Positions 7,557 to 15,251 are shown, counted from the first letter of the stretch. The stretch is 41,404 bases of DNA from SKLM01 sp041687115 (GCA_041687115.1 JAWLCP010000016.1:1-41404); one strand, 5' to 3'. A program made the numbers and translations. Notes: generated from the sequence alone by a model not told the origin.

Positions 7557-8579
7557 ATGCAGCAGATTTCCGACCTGGGGGAGTTCCCCCTCATCGACGC
7601 AATTGCCCAGATCGTCGCCGTCGAGCGGCCCGACGTCGTGGTCGGGATCGGGGACGACGTCGCGGTGCTCGCCGACGGGGAGAATGAGCTCATCCTCGCC
7701 ACCGTCGACAGCCAGGTGGAGGACGTCCATTTCCTCCGCCACCTTATCACGCCGCGGCAGCTCGGCCGGCGGGCGCTGGCCATCAACCTCAGCGACATCG
7801 CCGCGATGGGCGGCCGGGCCCAGCACGCCCTCGTCTCCCTCGCTCTGCCGTCCACTACCGACGTCGCCTGGGTGAAGGAGCTCTACCGCGGCCTGCGGGA
7901 GGAGGGGGATCGGTTCCAGACCGCCGTCGTGGGCGGGAATATGGCCCGCTCTCCGGAGCGCGCCTTCATCGACGTCTGTGTCCTGGGGCGCGTCCATCGC
8001 CGCCATCTGCTCCTCCGCTCCGGCGCGCGTCCCGGGGACCGCGTGCTCGTGACCGGCAGCCTCGGGGACGCGGCCGCCGGCCTGACCGTCGCCCTCGAGC
8101 CCGGTCTCTCGCTGAGCGCCTCGCAGCGCCAGTTCCTGCTCGCCCGCTATCTGACCCCGACGCCTCGCCTGTCGGAGGCGGCCGTCATCGCCCCGTCCGG
8201 GGCGGCCACCGCGATGATCGACGTGAGCGACGGCCTCAGCAGCGACGTCGCCCACATCTGCGACCGGAGCCAGGTCGGCGTCCGGCTGTGGGCCGGCCGT
8301 CTGCCCATCTCGCCCGCCGCCCGTCGCGTGGCGGAGCTCACCGACCGGCCTGCCTGGCGGCTGCCCCTCGGTGCCAGCGATGACTACGAGCTCTGCTTCA
8401 CCGCGTCCCCCGGCGAGGCCGACGCCGTCATCGCCGCGGTGCAGGAGGAGACGGGCACGCCTGTGACCGCCATCGGCCACGTCCTCCCCGCGCAGGAGGG
8501 GCGCTGGTTGGCCCTGGAGGACGGGCAGGAGGTGCCGCTGGAGGCGTCGGGGTGGCAGCACTTCCGTCAGGAGGAATGA
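7557..8579 (+). CDS. thiL: Thiamine-monophosphate kinase
   Basis: 340 aa, standard length. It converts thiamine monophosphate to the cofactor TPP with ATP, the last step of the pathway. N-terminal GEFPLIDAIA, the Mg/ATP motif VVGIGDDVAVL, TVDSQVEDVHF, NLSDIAAMGG, GGNMARSP and the C-terminal DVSDGLSSD and GASDDYELCFT are diagnostic. ATG at 7557 is chosen because CCAGGAGCC lies 8 bp upstream and the family start aligns there; the frame is open further upstream inside thiM without family support. It is the fourth gene of the thiamine operon, 43 bp after thiM. Confidence 0.95.
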   Translation: MQQISDLGEFPLIDAIAQIVAVERPDVVVGIGDDVAVLADGENELILATVDSQVEDVHFLRHLITPRQLGRRALAINLSDIAAMGGRAQHALVSLALPSTTDVAWVKELYRGLREEGDRFQTAVVGGNMARSPERAFIDVCVLGRVHRRHLLLRSGARPGDRVLVTGSLGDAAAGLTVALEPGLSLSASQRQFLLARYLTPTPRLSEAAVIAPSGAATAMIDVSDGLSSDVAHICDRSQVGVRLWAGRLPISPAARRVAELTDRPAWRLPLGASDDYELCFTASPGEADAVIAAVQEETGTPVTAIGHVLPAQEGRWLALEDGQEVPLEASGWQHFRQEE

Positions 8580-8664
8580 GGACGGAGACCGGTGGTGATC
8601 AGCGGGACCCATGGGCGTGTATCTCGTCCCATAAGCCCGCCGTACCGAGTATGAGGAGGTGACC

Positions 8665-9180
8665 GTGCAGACCAGTACTCGAAAGGTGGCTCAAGCCGTG
8701 ATCTTGGTGGCCATCGGCGTGGCCCTCTCGCCCTTCACGTCGTTCCCGGTCGGCATCGCCAAGGTCAATCCGACCCAGCACTTCGTCAACGTCGTCGGCG
8801 CTATGATGCTCGGCCCGTGGTGGGCGATGACCATCGCCGCCATCATCGCCGTCCTGCGCAACGCCCTCGGCGTGGGCACGCTGCTCGCCTTCCCCGGCGG
8901 GATGATCGGGGCCTTCCTCGCCGGCACTGCCTACCGGGTCACCCACAGCCTCTACTGGGGAGCCCTCGGGGAGATCGTCGGGACCGGCATTCTGGGCGCC
9001 CTGGTCAGTGGCCTGCTCGTGGCGCCGGTGTTCATGCGCAGCACCATGGCCCTGGGCGTCCTGATCGCCTCGTTCCTGGTCAGCACCGTCCTCGGCTCCG
9101 TCGTCGGTGTGCTGGCCCTCAGGCTCTTGGAGCGCGCCGGCTACGTCGAGCTGGAAGGGACGGGCGCCCCCCGTGCCTGA
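8665..9180 (+). CDS. thiW: ThiW, predicted substrate-binding S component of a thiazole ECF transporter
   Basis: 171 aa membrane protein with about five or six hydrophobic segments. KVAQAVILVAIGVALSP, FPVGIAKVNPTQHFVN and NALGVGTLLAFPGG are typical of ThiW, the ECF S component predicted to bind the thiazole precursor. GTG at 8665 is preferred over GTG at 8659 because the ribosome site AGGAGG covers 8654-8659 and gives 5 bp spacing to 8665. It lies 85 bp after thiL, and the ATPase gene starts inside its last codons. Substrate is inferred from family and from thiM in the same operon. Confidence 0.9.
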   Translation: MQTSTRKVAQAVILVAIGVALSPFTSFPVGIAKVNPTQHFVNVVGAMMLGPWWAMTIAAIIAVLRNALGVGTLLAFPGGMIGAFLAGTAYRVTHSLYWGALGEIVGTGILGALVSGLLVAPVFMRSTMALGVLIASFLVSTVLGSVVGVLALRLLERAGYVELEGTGAPRA

Positions 9181-10810
9181 GCCGGTGATCCAGGTTCGGG
9201 ATCTCCGCTACCGCTACGCCCGGGCGGCGGGCTGGGTCCTGGACGGGCTGAACCTCGACGTCGAGCCCGGGGAGTATGTGTTGATCTGTGGACCCAGCGG
9301 CTCCGGGAAATCGACCCTCTGTCGGACCTTCAACGGCCTGATCCCTCACTTCTACGGGGGGCAGATGGAGGGCCGCGTGACCGTGGCCGGCCTCGATACC
9401 CGCGAACATTCCGTCGGCGACCTGTTCGCCCACGTGGGTCTCGTCTTTCAGAGCTCAGAGGCGCAGCTCTTCAACACCACCGTGGAGAGCGAGCTCGCCT
9501 TCGGGCTGGAGAGCCTCGGCCTCCCCGCTGGCGAGATCGGCGAGCGGGTCGCCCGGGTCGCCGAGACCGTGGGCGTCACCCACCTGCTCCACCGGGAGCC
9601 CCATCAGCTCTCCGGTGGCGAGCAGCGCCTGGTCACCGTCGCCGCCGCCCTTGCCCTCCGCCCCCAGGTCCTGGTCCTCGATGAGCCCTACGCCAGCCTC
9701 GATCCCGCCAACGTCGACCGCGTGCGGGCCGCCCTCTCCAGGATCCATCGGCGCGGCACGGCCGTCGTCCTCACCGAGCACCGGTTGGAGAACGCCGTCG
9801 CCGATGCCCAACGCATGGTCGTGCTCCATCGGGGGCGGATCGCTCGCGACGGGACGCCGCGGGACGTGCTGGCCGACGACGTCACACCCTTTGGGCTGAA
9901 CCCACCTCCCGTCGTGCGCACGGCCAGGGCCCTCGGCCTCCCGCAGGTCCCTCTCACCGTGGAGGCCCTCGCCTCCGCGGCGGCCGGACGACCGCTCCCG
10001 TCCGACCTTCCCCCCCATCCGTCCGCCGGCGGCTCGACGGGGACCCAGACCGTGCTCAGGGTGGAGGGCGTTGACTTCGCCTTCGGACGCACCCTTGTCT
10101 TGCACGACGTGAGCCTGACCCTGGACGCCGGCACGTGCCTGGCCCTGGTGGGGGCCAACGGCTCTGGGAAGACCACCTTGATCAAGCATTTCAACGGCCT
10201 CTACCGGCCGGACCGTGGGCGCGTCCTCGTGCTCGGCCAGGAGACCCGGAGGGCCACCGTCTCAGACCTCGCCCGCCACGTGGGCCTCGTCTTTCAGAAC
10301 GTCAACAACCAGTTCTTCAAGCTCCTCGTGCGCGATGAGATCGAGGTGGGGGCGAGGGTGCTGGGGCGCTACGACGAGGCCTGGCTGGAGGAGCTGACGG
10401 CCCTGTTTCACCTGGAGCCCCTTCTCGACCGCCCCCCGTACCGGCTCAGCGAGGGCGAGAAGAAGCGCGTCGCCTTCGCCGCCGTCCTGGCCGCCAGGCC
10501 GGACATCCTCGTCCTCGACGAGCCCACCACGGGCCAGGACTGGCCCTTCCGCCAGGCGCTGGAGCGTCTCTTGAGCGACCTCCGCGCGCAGGGGTTGAGC
10601 CTCGTCCTCGTCACCCACGACCTCGATTTCGCGGAGCGGTGCGCCGACCGCTGGGTGCTCCTGGCGGAGGGGCGCGTGGTGGCCGACGGCCACCCCTGGG
10701 ACGTCATGGGCGACGCGGAGGCCATGCGCCGGGCCAGCCTGAAGCCCACCCAGTCCTTCCAGATCCGCCAAGCCCTAGATTGGGATGGACAGATCGATGC
10801 AGCCGTCTAG
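9173..10810 (+). CDS. ECF transporter ATPase, EcfA1-EcfA2 fusion
   Basis: 545 aa with two complete ABC ATPase domains, powering ThiW-EcfT at the inner face of the membrane. Domain 1: Walker A GPSGSGKST, the Q-loop LVFQSSEAQLF, signature LSGGEQR and Walker B VLVLDEP. Domain 2: Walker A GANGSGKTT, LVFQNVNNQFFKL, signature LSEGEKKR (Gly to Glu at the third position) and Walker B ILVLDEPTTGQD. GTG at 9173 overlaps the thiW stop by 8 bp, which indicates translational coupling. Fused ECF ATPases are known, for example YkoD-type. A dedicated ATPase and EcfT in one operon suggest a group I ECF system rather than a shared module. Confidence 0.93.
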   Translation: MPEPVIQVRDLRYRYARAAGWVLDGLNLDVEPGEYVLICGPSGSGKSTLCRTFNGLIPHFYGGQMEGRVTVAGLDTREHSVGDLFAHVGLVFQSSEAQLFNTTVESELAFGLESLGLPAGEIGERVARVAETVGVTHLLHREPHQLSGGEQRLVTVAAALALRPQVLVLDEPYASLDPANVDRVRAALSRIHRRGTAVVLTEHRLENAVADAQRMVVLHRGRIARDGTPRDVLADDVTPFGLNPPPVVRTARALGLPQVPLTVEALASAAAGRPLPSDLPPHPSAGGSTGTQTVLRVEGVDFAFGRTLVLHDVSLTLDAGTCLALVGANGSGKTTLIKHFNGLYRPDRGRVLVLGQETRRATVSDLARHVGLVFQNVNNQFFKLLVRDEIEVGARVLGRYDEAWLEELTALFHLEPLLDRPPYRLSEGEKKRVAFAAVLAARPDILVLDEPTTGQDWPFRQALERLLSDLRAQGLSLVLVTHDLDFAERCADRWVLLAEGRVVADGHPWDVMGDAEAMRRASLKPTQSFQIRQALDWDGQIDAAV

Positions 10811-10956
10811 AGCCTCTGGTTGCCCCAGGGTCTTCTCTCTATTGGGCGACATCTCTCTCCCTGTTGCGCGAGGTCTCCCGACCGAGCTCTCCCCGTCATC
10901 AACCGTGGGGCGCGTCTTCATACTTGCCGAATCCGTGAAGCGATACAACCTCTGAC
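10811..10956 (+). other. Intergenic spacer between the ECF ATPase and ecfT genes
   Basis: 146 bp, pyrimidine-rich, with no convincing ORF, strong promoter or hairpin. The ecfT start lacks a clear purine-rich ribosome site (GAAGCG about 15 bp upstream is the best). Confidence 0.5.
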
Positions 10957-11673
10957 ATGTCACTAGACACGCTCAACACCCCAGAACCGCAGCTCGGCCA
11001 GACAAATACACGTCTCGACCCCCGCACCCGCCTCATTCTGACGCTCCTCTACGCCGTCCTCATCGCCGCCTCACACGGACCCCTCTGGCTGCTCGTCGAG
11101 CTGGGTCTGGTGGTGCTCGTCATCGTCTTCGTCGGCGAGGGGACCGCCTATCTACGGTGGCTCCGCCTCGTGGCGGCCATGGCGGTGAGTTGGTTCCTCA
11201 TCTCCTGGCTCGCCTTCGATCTCCCAACCGCCCTGACGGCAAGCCTGCGCTTGCTCGCGCTCACCTCCGCCTTCTTCCTCTTCTTCCGCACCACACCGCC
11301 CGAGGATCTGGGCAACGCCCTGGTGAAGGCAGGCTTGCCCTACCCGGTCGCCTTCGTGCTCACCACCTCGCTCCAATTCGTGCCGGTCCTGAGCCGGAAG
11401 GCCCGCGACGTCTTCGATGCCCAGCGCTCGCGCGGGATCCCCCTCGAGCCGGGGCTGTCCGCGCTGCGTCACTACCCGGCGTTGATGGCACCCCTGCTCA
11501 TTCAGGCCTTCCAGCTGGGCGATGAGCTCGCCGCAGCCATGGAGTCCCGCGGCTTCGGCCGCCCCGGCCGCACGTTCCGGCGCGACTACCGCATGCGCGC
11601 CCTCGACTGGGCGGTCCTCGCCGTGGCAAGCGCCGCGCTGGCCCTGATCATCACCGTGCGAACGATGAGCTAG
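10957..11673 (+). CDS. ecfT: EcfT transmembrane coupling protein
   Basis: 238 aa integral membrane protein linking the ECF ATPases to the S component. Hydrophobic segments lie at about 27-60, 65-90, 95-115 and near the C-terminus (217-235). The two cytoplasmic coupling motifs are visible: AQRSRG (around residue 152) and AMESRG (around 195), the usual Ala-x-x-x-Arg-Gly signatures that dock in the ATPases. It follows the ATPase gene by 146 bp. The last 16 codons fall in the 99-bp segment that is repeated after the assembly gap; the second copy (11825 on) is an assembly duplicate, not a second gene. Confidence 0.92.
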   Translation: MSLDTLNTPEPQLGQTNTRLDPRTRLILTLLYAVLIAASHGPLWLLVELGLVVLVIVFVGEGTAYLRWLRLVAAMAVSWFLISWLAFDLPTALTASLRLLALTSAFFLFFRTTPPEDLGNALVKAGLPYPVAFVLTTSLQFVPVLSRKARDVFDAQRSRGIPLEPGLSALRHYPALMAPLLIQAFQLGDELAAAMESRGFGRPGRTFRRDYRMRALDWAVLAVASAALALIITVRTMS

Positions 11674-11923
11674 GCAAACCCATGTGCGACGCACGACAGA
11701 ACCAGGAGCTCGCACCGAGGCCCGNNNNNNNNNNNNNNNNNNNNNNNNNNNNNNNNNNNNNNNNNNNNNNNNNNNNNNNNNNNNNNNNNNNNNNNNNNNN
11801 NNNNNNNNNNNNNNNNNNNNNNNNGCAAGCGCCGCGCTGGCCCTGATCATCACCGTGCGAACGATGAGCTAGGCAAACCCATGTGCGACGCACGACAGAA
11901 CCAGGAGCTCGCACCGAGGCCCG
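11626..11923. other. Assembly gap (100 N) flanked by a 99-bp exact duplicate
   Basis: 100 N occupy 11725-11824. Bases 11626-11724 are identical to 11825-11923. Two contigs that overlap by 99 bp were joined with a placeholder gap; the real sequence probably continues from 11724 straight to 11924. Confidence 0.9.
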
Positions 11924-11937
11924 GCAGGCCCACAGTT

Positions 11938-12265
11938 CGTAGTGCGGCACGCAGCGCAGCGGAGTGCCGCCCATGCGGCCTCACGCCTGATCGCTATCCT
12001 GCGCAGCTGACGAGGCCCGACGCTGAAGAGGAGCGTGTCATGGTGCCAGACGTGAGCCTGGCGACTTCCGCTCGTAGTGCGGCACGCAGCGCAGCGGAGT
12101 GCCGCCCATGCGGCCTCGCGCCTGATCGGTACCCTGCGCAGCTGACGAGGAGCGACGCTGAAGAGGAGCGTGTCATGGTGCCAGACGTGAGCCTGGCGAC
12201 TTCCGCTCGTAGTGCGGCACGCAGCGCAGCGGAGTGCCGCCCATGCAGCCTCACGCCTGATCGCT
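11938..12265. repeat. 135-bp tandem repeat, two full copies and a partial third
   Basis: Copies start at 11938, 12073 and 12208, exactly 135 bp apart; the third breaks off near 12265. Each carries an inverted repeat GCGGCAC / GTGCCGC (7-bp stem, 13-bp loop) and a GAAGAGGAGCGTGTCATG segment that looks like a ribosome site and start. Because 135 is a multiple of 3, frames stay open on both strands through the array. No known family is recognised. It fills the gap between ecfT and thiD. Confidence 0.9.
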
Positions 12266-12350
12266 GCCCTCACACCCGTCGGGCCCCTGTCCACCATGAG
12301 GGCCTCTCAGTTCCAAGCCACGTGTTCCTACCATCCACAGGAGGTCATCC

Positions 12351-13160
12351 ATGAAGAAAGTACTCACCATCGCAGGTTCCGACTCCGGCGGCGGGGCCGG
12401 CATTCAGGCCGACCTCAAGGCCTTCGCCGCTCGGGGGGTCTACGGCATGACTGCCCTGACCGCCATCACCGCCCAGAACACCGTCGGCGTGCAGGGCGTC
12501 TTTGAGCTGCCGGCCGATTTCGTGGGGCAGCAGATCGACTCGGTGATGAGTGACATCGGCGCCGATGCCTGGAAGACGGGCATGCTCTCCAACGCCGACA
12601 TCATTCGCGTCCTCGCCGATCGGGCGCGCCGCTACCGGGTGGAGCGTCTCGTGGTCGATCCCGTGATGGTCGCCAAGAGCGGCGATCCGCTCCTCCGGGA
12701 GGAGGCCCGCCAGACCCTCATCGACGAGCTCGTCCCGCTCGCCTACCTGATCACCCCCAATCATCACGAGGCCCAGGTCCTGACCGGCCTGGAGATCGAG
12801 ACGGTGGCCGAGATGCGCGAGGCGGCCCGGGCCATTCACGCCCTGGGCGCGCAGAACGTGGTCGTCAAGGGCGGACACCTGCCCGCTGCCGCCAGCGCCA
12901 TCGACGTCCTCTACGACGGTCGGGAGCTCACCGAGCTCGACGCGCCCCGTGTCGACACCCGCAACACCCACGGGACGGGGTGCACCTACGCCTCGTCCAT
13001 CGCGGCCGAGTTGGCGAAAGGGCATTCGGTGCGGGACGCGGTGGCCACCGCCAAGGCCTACCTGACGGCCGCGCTCCAGGCAGCTGTCGACCTGGATATC
13101 GGCGAAGGCCATGGCCCCCTCGATCACTTCCTCGGCCAGCAGGTCAACGTCGACGGCTGA
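12351..13160 (+). CDS. thiD: Hydroxymethylpyrimidine / phosphomethylpyrimidine kinase
   Basis: 269 aa ribokinase-fold enzyme that phosphorylates HMP twice to HMP pyrophosphate, the pyrimidine substrate of ThiE. AGSDSGGGAGIQADLKAF at the N-terminus, TALTAITAQNT, VVDPVMVAKSG, LITPNHHEA, VVKGGH and the catalytic NTHGTGCTYASS loop are diagnostic. ATG at 12351 follows CAGGAGG with 6 bp spacing. It is separated from ecfT by about 480 bp of gap and 135-bp repeats after correction, so it may be transcribed separately. It serves the HMP that CytX is predicted to import. Confidence 0.95.
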   Translation: MKKVLTIAGSDSGGGAGIQADLKAFAARGVYGMTALTAITAQNTVGVQGVFELPADFVGQQIDSVMSDIGADAWKTGMLSNADIIRVLADRARRYRVERLVVDPVMVAKSGDPLLREEARQTLIDELVPLAYLITPNHHEAQVLTGLEIETVAEMREAARAIHALGAQNVVVKGGHLPAAASAIDVLYDGRELTELDAPRVDTRNTHGTGCTYASSIAAELAKGHSVRDAVATAKAYLTAALQAAVDLDIGEGHGPLDHFLGQQVNVDG

Positions 13161-13315
13161 GGGAGGGCCATCTCCTGCCTGCCCCACCCTGCTCCCGGTT
13201 CTCCTGCTGACCCTCTCCGAAAAAGGCGAGTCACCCCCCGCTCTGCCCTCGCCCCGGATAAGCTGGAAAGCCTGGGTCAGTTGCGCTATAATAATGCTGC
13301 CGTCGGAGGGGTGCG
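13161..13315 (+). promoter_or_regulatory. thiD-PAC2 intergenic with a candidate promoter
   Basis: A perfect TATAAT lies at 13287-13292, about 24 bp before the small ORF start at 13316. The -35 position (13264-13269, TGGAAA) is poor, so the promoter is only a candidate. No clear terminator for thiD is seen in 13161-13286. Confidence 0.45.
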
Positions 13316-13483
13316 ATGCTCGCGGAAGGCCGCCCTCTCCTCGTGTCCGAACAGCTGAGGCGCCGGGCGAGATTCCCGCACGTTTGCCGCCATACCGCCT
13401 CCAGCCTTGAGAGAGTGGCTCTGGAAGAGCGGCTCTTTCAGAGCCGCTCTGAGAGAGCCGCTCTAAGGAGCGGGGGAAAATGA
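13316..13483 (+). CDS. Small ORF (55 aa) overlapping the PAC2-family gene, possible leader peptide
   Basis: ATG at 13316 follows GGAGGGG with 4 bp spacing. The frame runs 55 codons and stops with a TGA overlapping the next gene's ATG (ATGA at 13480-13483), the hallmark of coupled translation. The peptide is basic and Arg/Leu/Ser-rich (starts MLAEGRPLLVSEQLRRRARF). Its 3' third is made of the inverted-repeat block at 13426-13464. No homolog is recognised. It could be a leader peptide whose translation opens the downstream ribosome site, or chance. Confidence 0.45.
   Translation: MLAEGRPLLVSEQLRRRARFPHVCRHTASSLERVALEERLFQSRSERAALRSGGK
13426..13464 (+). promoter_or_regulatory. Hairpin with a duplicated right arm before the PAC2 ribosome site
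   Basis: AGAGCGGCTC (13426-13435), loop TTTCA, GAGCCGCTCT (13441-13450), then a second identical GAGCCGCTCT at 13455-13464 that abuts the AAGGAG ribosome site (13465-13470). The left arm can pair with either right arm, giving two exclusive structures. Not followed by a T-run, so not a terminator. Confidence 0.65.
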
Positions 13484-14400
13484 ACGATTCAGTTGACCTT
13501 TGGGAGAAGCCCAGCTCGGCGAAGTATATGATCGCCGGCTGGTATCAGTGGGCCGACGCAGGGGAGGTCTCGTCGGGCCTTCCCCAGTACCTGGTCGACG
13601 TGAGCGAGGCCAGGCAGATCGGGGAGATGGATCCTGACGGGTACTACCTCTTCCAGTTCCCTGGCACGCACGATCTTCTAAGGCCGTTGGTCAGCCTCGA
13701 GGAGGGCTACCGGGTCGAGTTCCAGGAGCGTGCCAACGCGTTCTACGTCTCGGGCACCCCGGAGCGTCAGTTCTTGATCTTCATCGGCGACGAGCCCCAT
13801 ATGAACGTCGAGGCCTACGCGGACGCCTTCCTCGATGCGGTGGAGGCCCTCGAGGTGGAGCGCGTAGCCATCGTCGCCGGCGTCAACGGCCCCATGCCCT
13901 ACGACAAGGACCGGGAGATCTCCTGCGTCTACAGCCTGCCCCGCATGAAGGAGGAGCTGGAGGGATATGCGCTCCGCCCCTCCAACTACGAGGGCGGCGC
14001 GACCATCGGTGTCTACCTGGCCCACCGCGCGGAAGAGCGTGACATCGAGCTGGTCTGCCTCTACGCCATGGTCCCCGCCTACGACTTCTCGGAGGCTTCC
14101 TCGACCATCCAGCGCGTCTCGGCGGAGGAGGACTACAAGGCCTGGTACGACCTCATGCGCCGCCTCGACTACATGTTCGATCTCGACCTCGATCTGTCCG
14201 ATCTTGAAAGGCGCAGCGAGGAGCTCATCCTGGCCTGGGACTCGCGAATGGCTCAGCTGGAGAACAAGCTGCCCGGCGTGGTCAAACCCTACATGGAGGA
14301 GGTGAACGAGGAGTTTGAGGAGCGCTCGTTCGACCCCTTGGGCCAGGCCTGGGAGGATGCCCTGGGTGACATCTTTGAGGATTCCGAGGGCCTGAGCTGA
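13480..14400 (+). CDS. PAC2-family protein (proteasome-assembly-chaperone-like), function unknown
   Basis: 306 aa soluble acidic protein. The N-terminal pattern (AGWYQWADAG, an F-P-G-T-H segment, FLIFIGDEPHMNVEAYADAFLDAVEALEVERVAIVAGVNG) and a later PSNYEGGATIGVYLAHRAEERDIELVCLYAMVPAYD match the PAC2 fold family, which in bacteria occurs as proteins of unknown role. The C-terminal ~90 residues are acidic and probably helical (EELILAWDSRMAQLENKLPG). ATG at 13480 follows AAGGAG with 9 bp spacing and overlaps the small ORF stop. No proteasome gene is in the window. Confidence 0.8.
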   Translation: MNDSVDLWEKPSSAKYMIAGWYQWADAGEVSSGLPQYLVDVSEARQIGEMDPDGYYLFQFPGTHDLLRPLVSLEEGYRVEFQERANAFYVSGTPERQFLIFIGDEPHMNVEAYADAFLDAVEALEVERVAIVAGVNGPMPYDKDREISCVYSLPRMKEELEGYALRPSNYEGGATIGVYLAHRAEERDIELVCLYAMVPAYDFSEASSTIQRVSAEEDYKAWYDLMRRLDYMFDLDLDLSDLERRSEELILAWDSRMAQLENKLPGVVKPYMEEVNEEFEERSFDPLGQAWEDALGDIFEDSEGLS

Positions 14401-14428
14401 GCGATCTTGAGGGTGGACACGCTCCGAT

Positions 14429-14459
14429 TTGACATCTGGCGGAGGTGTGCTAGTATATT
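14429..14459 (+). promoter_or_regulatory. Promoter of the cold-shock protein gene
   Basis: TTGACA (14429-14434), 16-bp spacer, TAGTAT (14451-14456) preceded by TGC as an extended -10. TATATT at 14454-14459 is an alternative -10 but with a 19-bp spacer. Predicted transcripts begin near 14463, giving a leader of about 125 nt. Confidence 0.75.
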
Positions 14460-14496
14460 GACGTAGTGTGAGGTGTTTGGCAGCTGAGCAAACGGG

Positions 14497-14537
14497 AGAC
14501 TGTCCAGGCTTGCGGATGCCGGACGGTCTTTTCTTTT
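14497..14537 (+). terminator. Attenuator-like intrinsic terminator within the cold-shock gene leader
   Basis: AGACTGTCC (14497-14505) pairs with GGACGGTCT (14521-14529) with one G-U pair. The stem is extended by GGC/GCC past a bulged A, and is followed by TTTCTTTTG. It has the form of a Rho-independent terminator but lies downstream of the promoter and 51 bp before the ATG of the same gene, so it could act as a conditional attenuator. Confidence 0.65.
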
Positions 14538-14587
14538 GCGGCCAACGCACCTCATGAGCCGTGTGATATAGCAGAAAAGGAGCAACA

Positions 14588-15118
14588 ATGTTCGAGACGG
14601 AAGAGCAGAACGACGTGGAAATGCAGGTTGACGTCGAGGCCGAGGAACAGGACATCGTCGCAACCGAGACGGAAGAAGCCGCCATCGAGGCCGAGGAACA
14701 GGACATCGTCGCAACCGAGACGGAAGAAGACGCCATCGAGGTTGAGGGGCAGGACGTCCCCGCAGCCGAAGTCGAAGACGAGACCATCGGGGTCGAGGAA
14801 CAGGACGTCCCCGTGGCCGAGGCGGAGGAAGAGGAGCCTGTCGAGGTCCAGGAAGAACCCGCAGAGACCGAGACCCAGGAGGCGGGCGAGAAGGTTGAGG
14901 GAACCGTCAAGTGGTTCAGCAACCCCAAGGGCTACGGCTTCATCTCCCGTGAAGGGGGAGAGGACGTGTTCGTCCATTACTCCGAGATTCAGGGCTCCGG
15001 ATTCCGCTCGCTGAGCGCCGGGGAGCGCGTCGAGTTCGTCGTCAAGCAGAGCGAGAAGGGGCCTCGTGCCGCTGAGGTTCGGTCCCTGGACGTGAACATC
15101 GGCTCAGGCTGGCTGTAA
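14588..15118 (+). CDS. Cold-shock-domain protein with a long acidic repeat N-terminus
   Basis: 176 aa. The C-terminal ~70 residues are a complete cold-shock domain: GTVKWFSNPKGYGFI (RNP1 KGYGFI) and EDVFVHYSEI (RNP2 VFVHY), which binds single-stranded RNA or DNA. The first ~100 residues are almost all Glu, Asp, Val, Ala, Thr and Gln, in about five copies of a 17-residue repeat (EAEEQDIVATETEEAAI type). The first two DNA copies (51 bp) are nearly identical; later ones are diverged. Typical Csp proteins are 65-70 aa, so the acidic tail is an addition. ATG at 14588 follows AAAAGGAGC. Flanked by its own promoter, leader terminator and downstream terminator, hence monocistronic. Confidence 0.93.
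   Translation: MFETEEQNDVEMQVDVEAEEQDIVATETEEAAIEAEEQDIVATETEEDAIEVEGQDVPAAEVEDETIGVEEQDVPVAEAEEEEPVEVQEEPAETETQEAGEKVEGTVKWFSNPKGYGFISREGGEDVFVHYSEIQGSGFRSLSAGERVEFVVKQSEKGPRAAEVRSLDVNIGSGWL
14637..14890 (+). repeat. 51-bp in-frame repeat encoding the acidic tail
   Basis: About five 51-bp (17-codon) units. The first two begin GAGGCCGAGGAACAGGACAT and differ only near the end (GCC versus GAC). Units 3-5 are progressively diverged but keep the spacing of EQD/GQD and EE motifs, suggesting recent slippage amplification at the 5' side. Confidence 0.85.
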
Positions 15119-15159
15119 AGACGCCTTTCCCGGGCTCACCACCTGGCCGCAACTACCAG

Positions 15160-15193
15160 CCGCACGGCTCATCCGCAGGCCGTGCGGTTTTTT
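15160..15193 (+). terminator. Intrinsic terminator after the cold-shock gene
   Basis: CCGCACGGC (15160-15168), 10-nt loop, GCCGTGCGG (15179-15187), then TTTTTT. A perfect 9-bp GC-rich stem and T-run, 41 bp after the stop. Confidence 0.95.
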
Positions 15194-15251
15194 GCATCCT
15201 TGGCCCCACGTCCCCCTCTGAACAGGTGATTCGGTGAGTTGGAGGCAGAAT

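Noticed and set aside
11825..11873. Second ecfT 3' end after the gap
   Set aside because: It is part of the exact 99-bp duplicate caused by contig overlap.
11938..12265. Possible CRISPR array
   Set aside because: The repeat is 135 bp with no distinct unique spacers; copies abut directly.
9433..12322. CACGTG-containing sites as parS
   Set aside because: None has the surrounding TGTTTCACGTGAAACA symmetry; they lie inside ATPase coding motifs or unrelated spacers.
11869..12354. Long open frames on both strands through the 135-bp repeats
   Set aside because: They stay open because the unit length is a multiple of three; codon use and composition give no support for a real repeat protein, although one is not excluded.
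14748..14815. GGACGTCC-like sites in the cold-shock gene as palindromic units
   Set aside because: Only CAGGACGTCCCC is shared; the outer arms do not match, and the sequence is explained by the 51-bp coding repeat.
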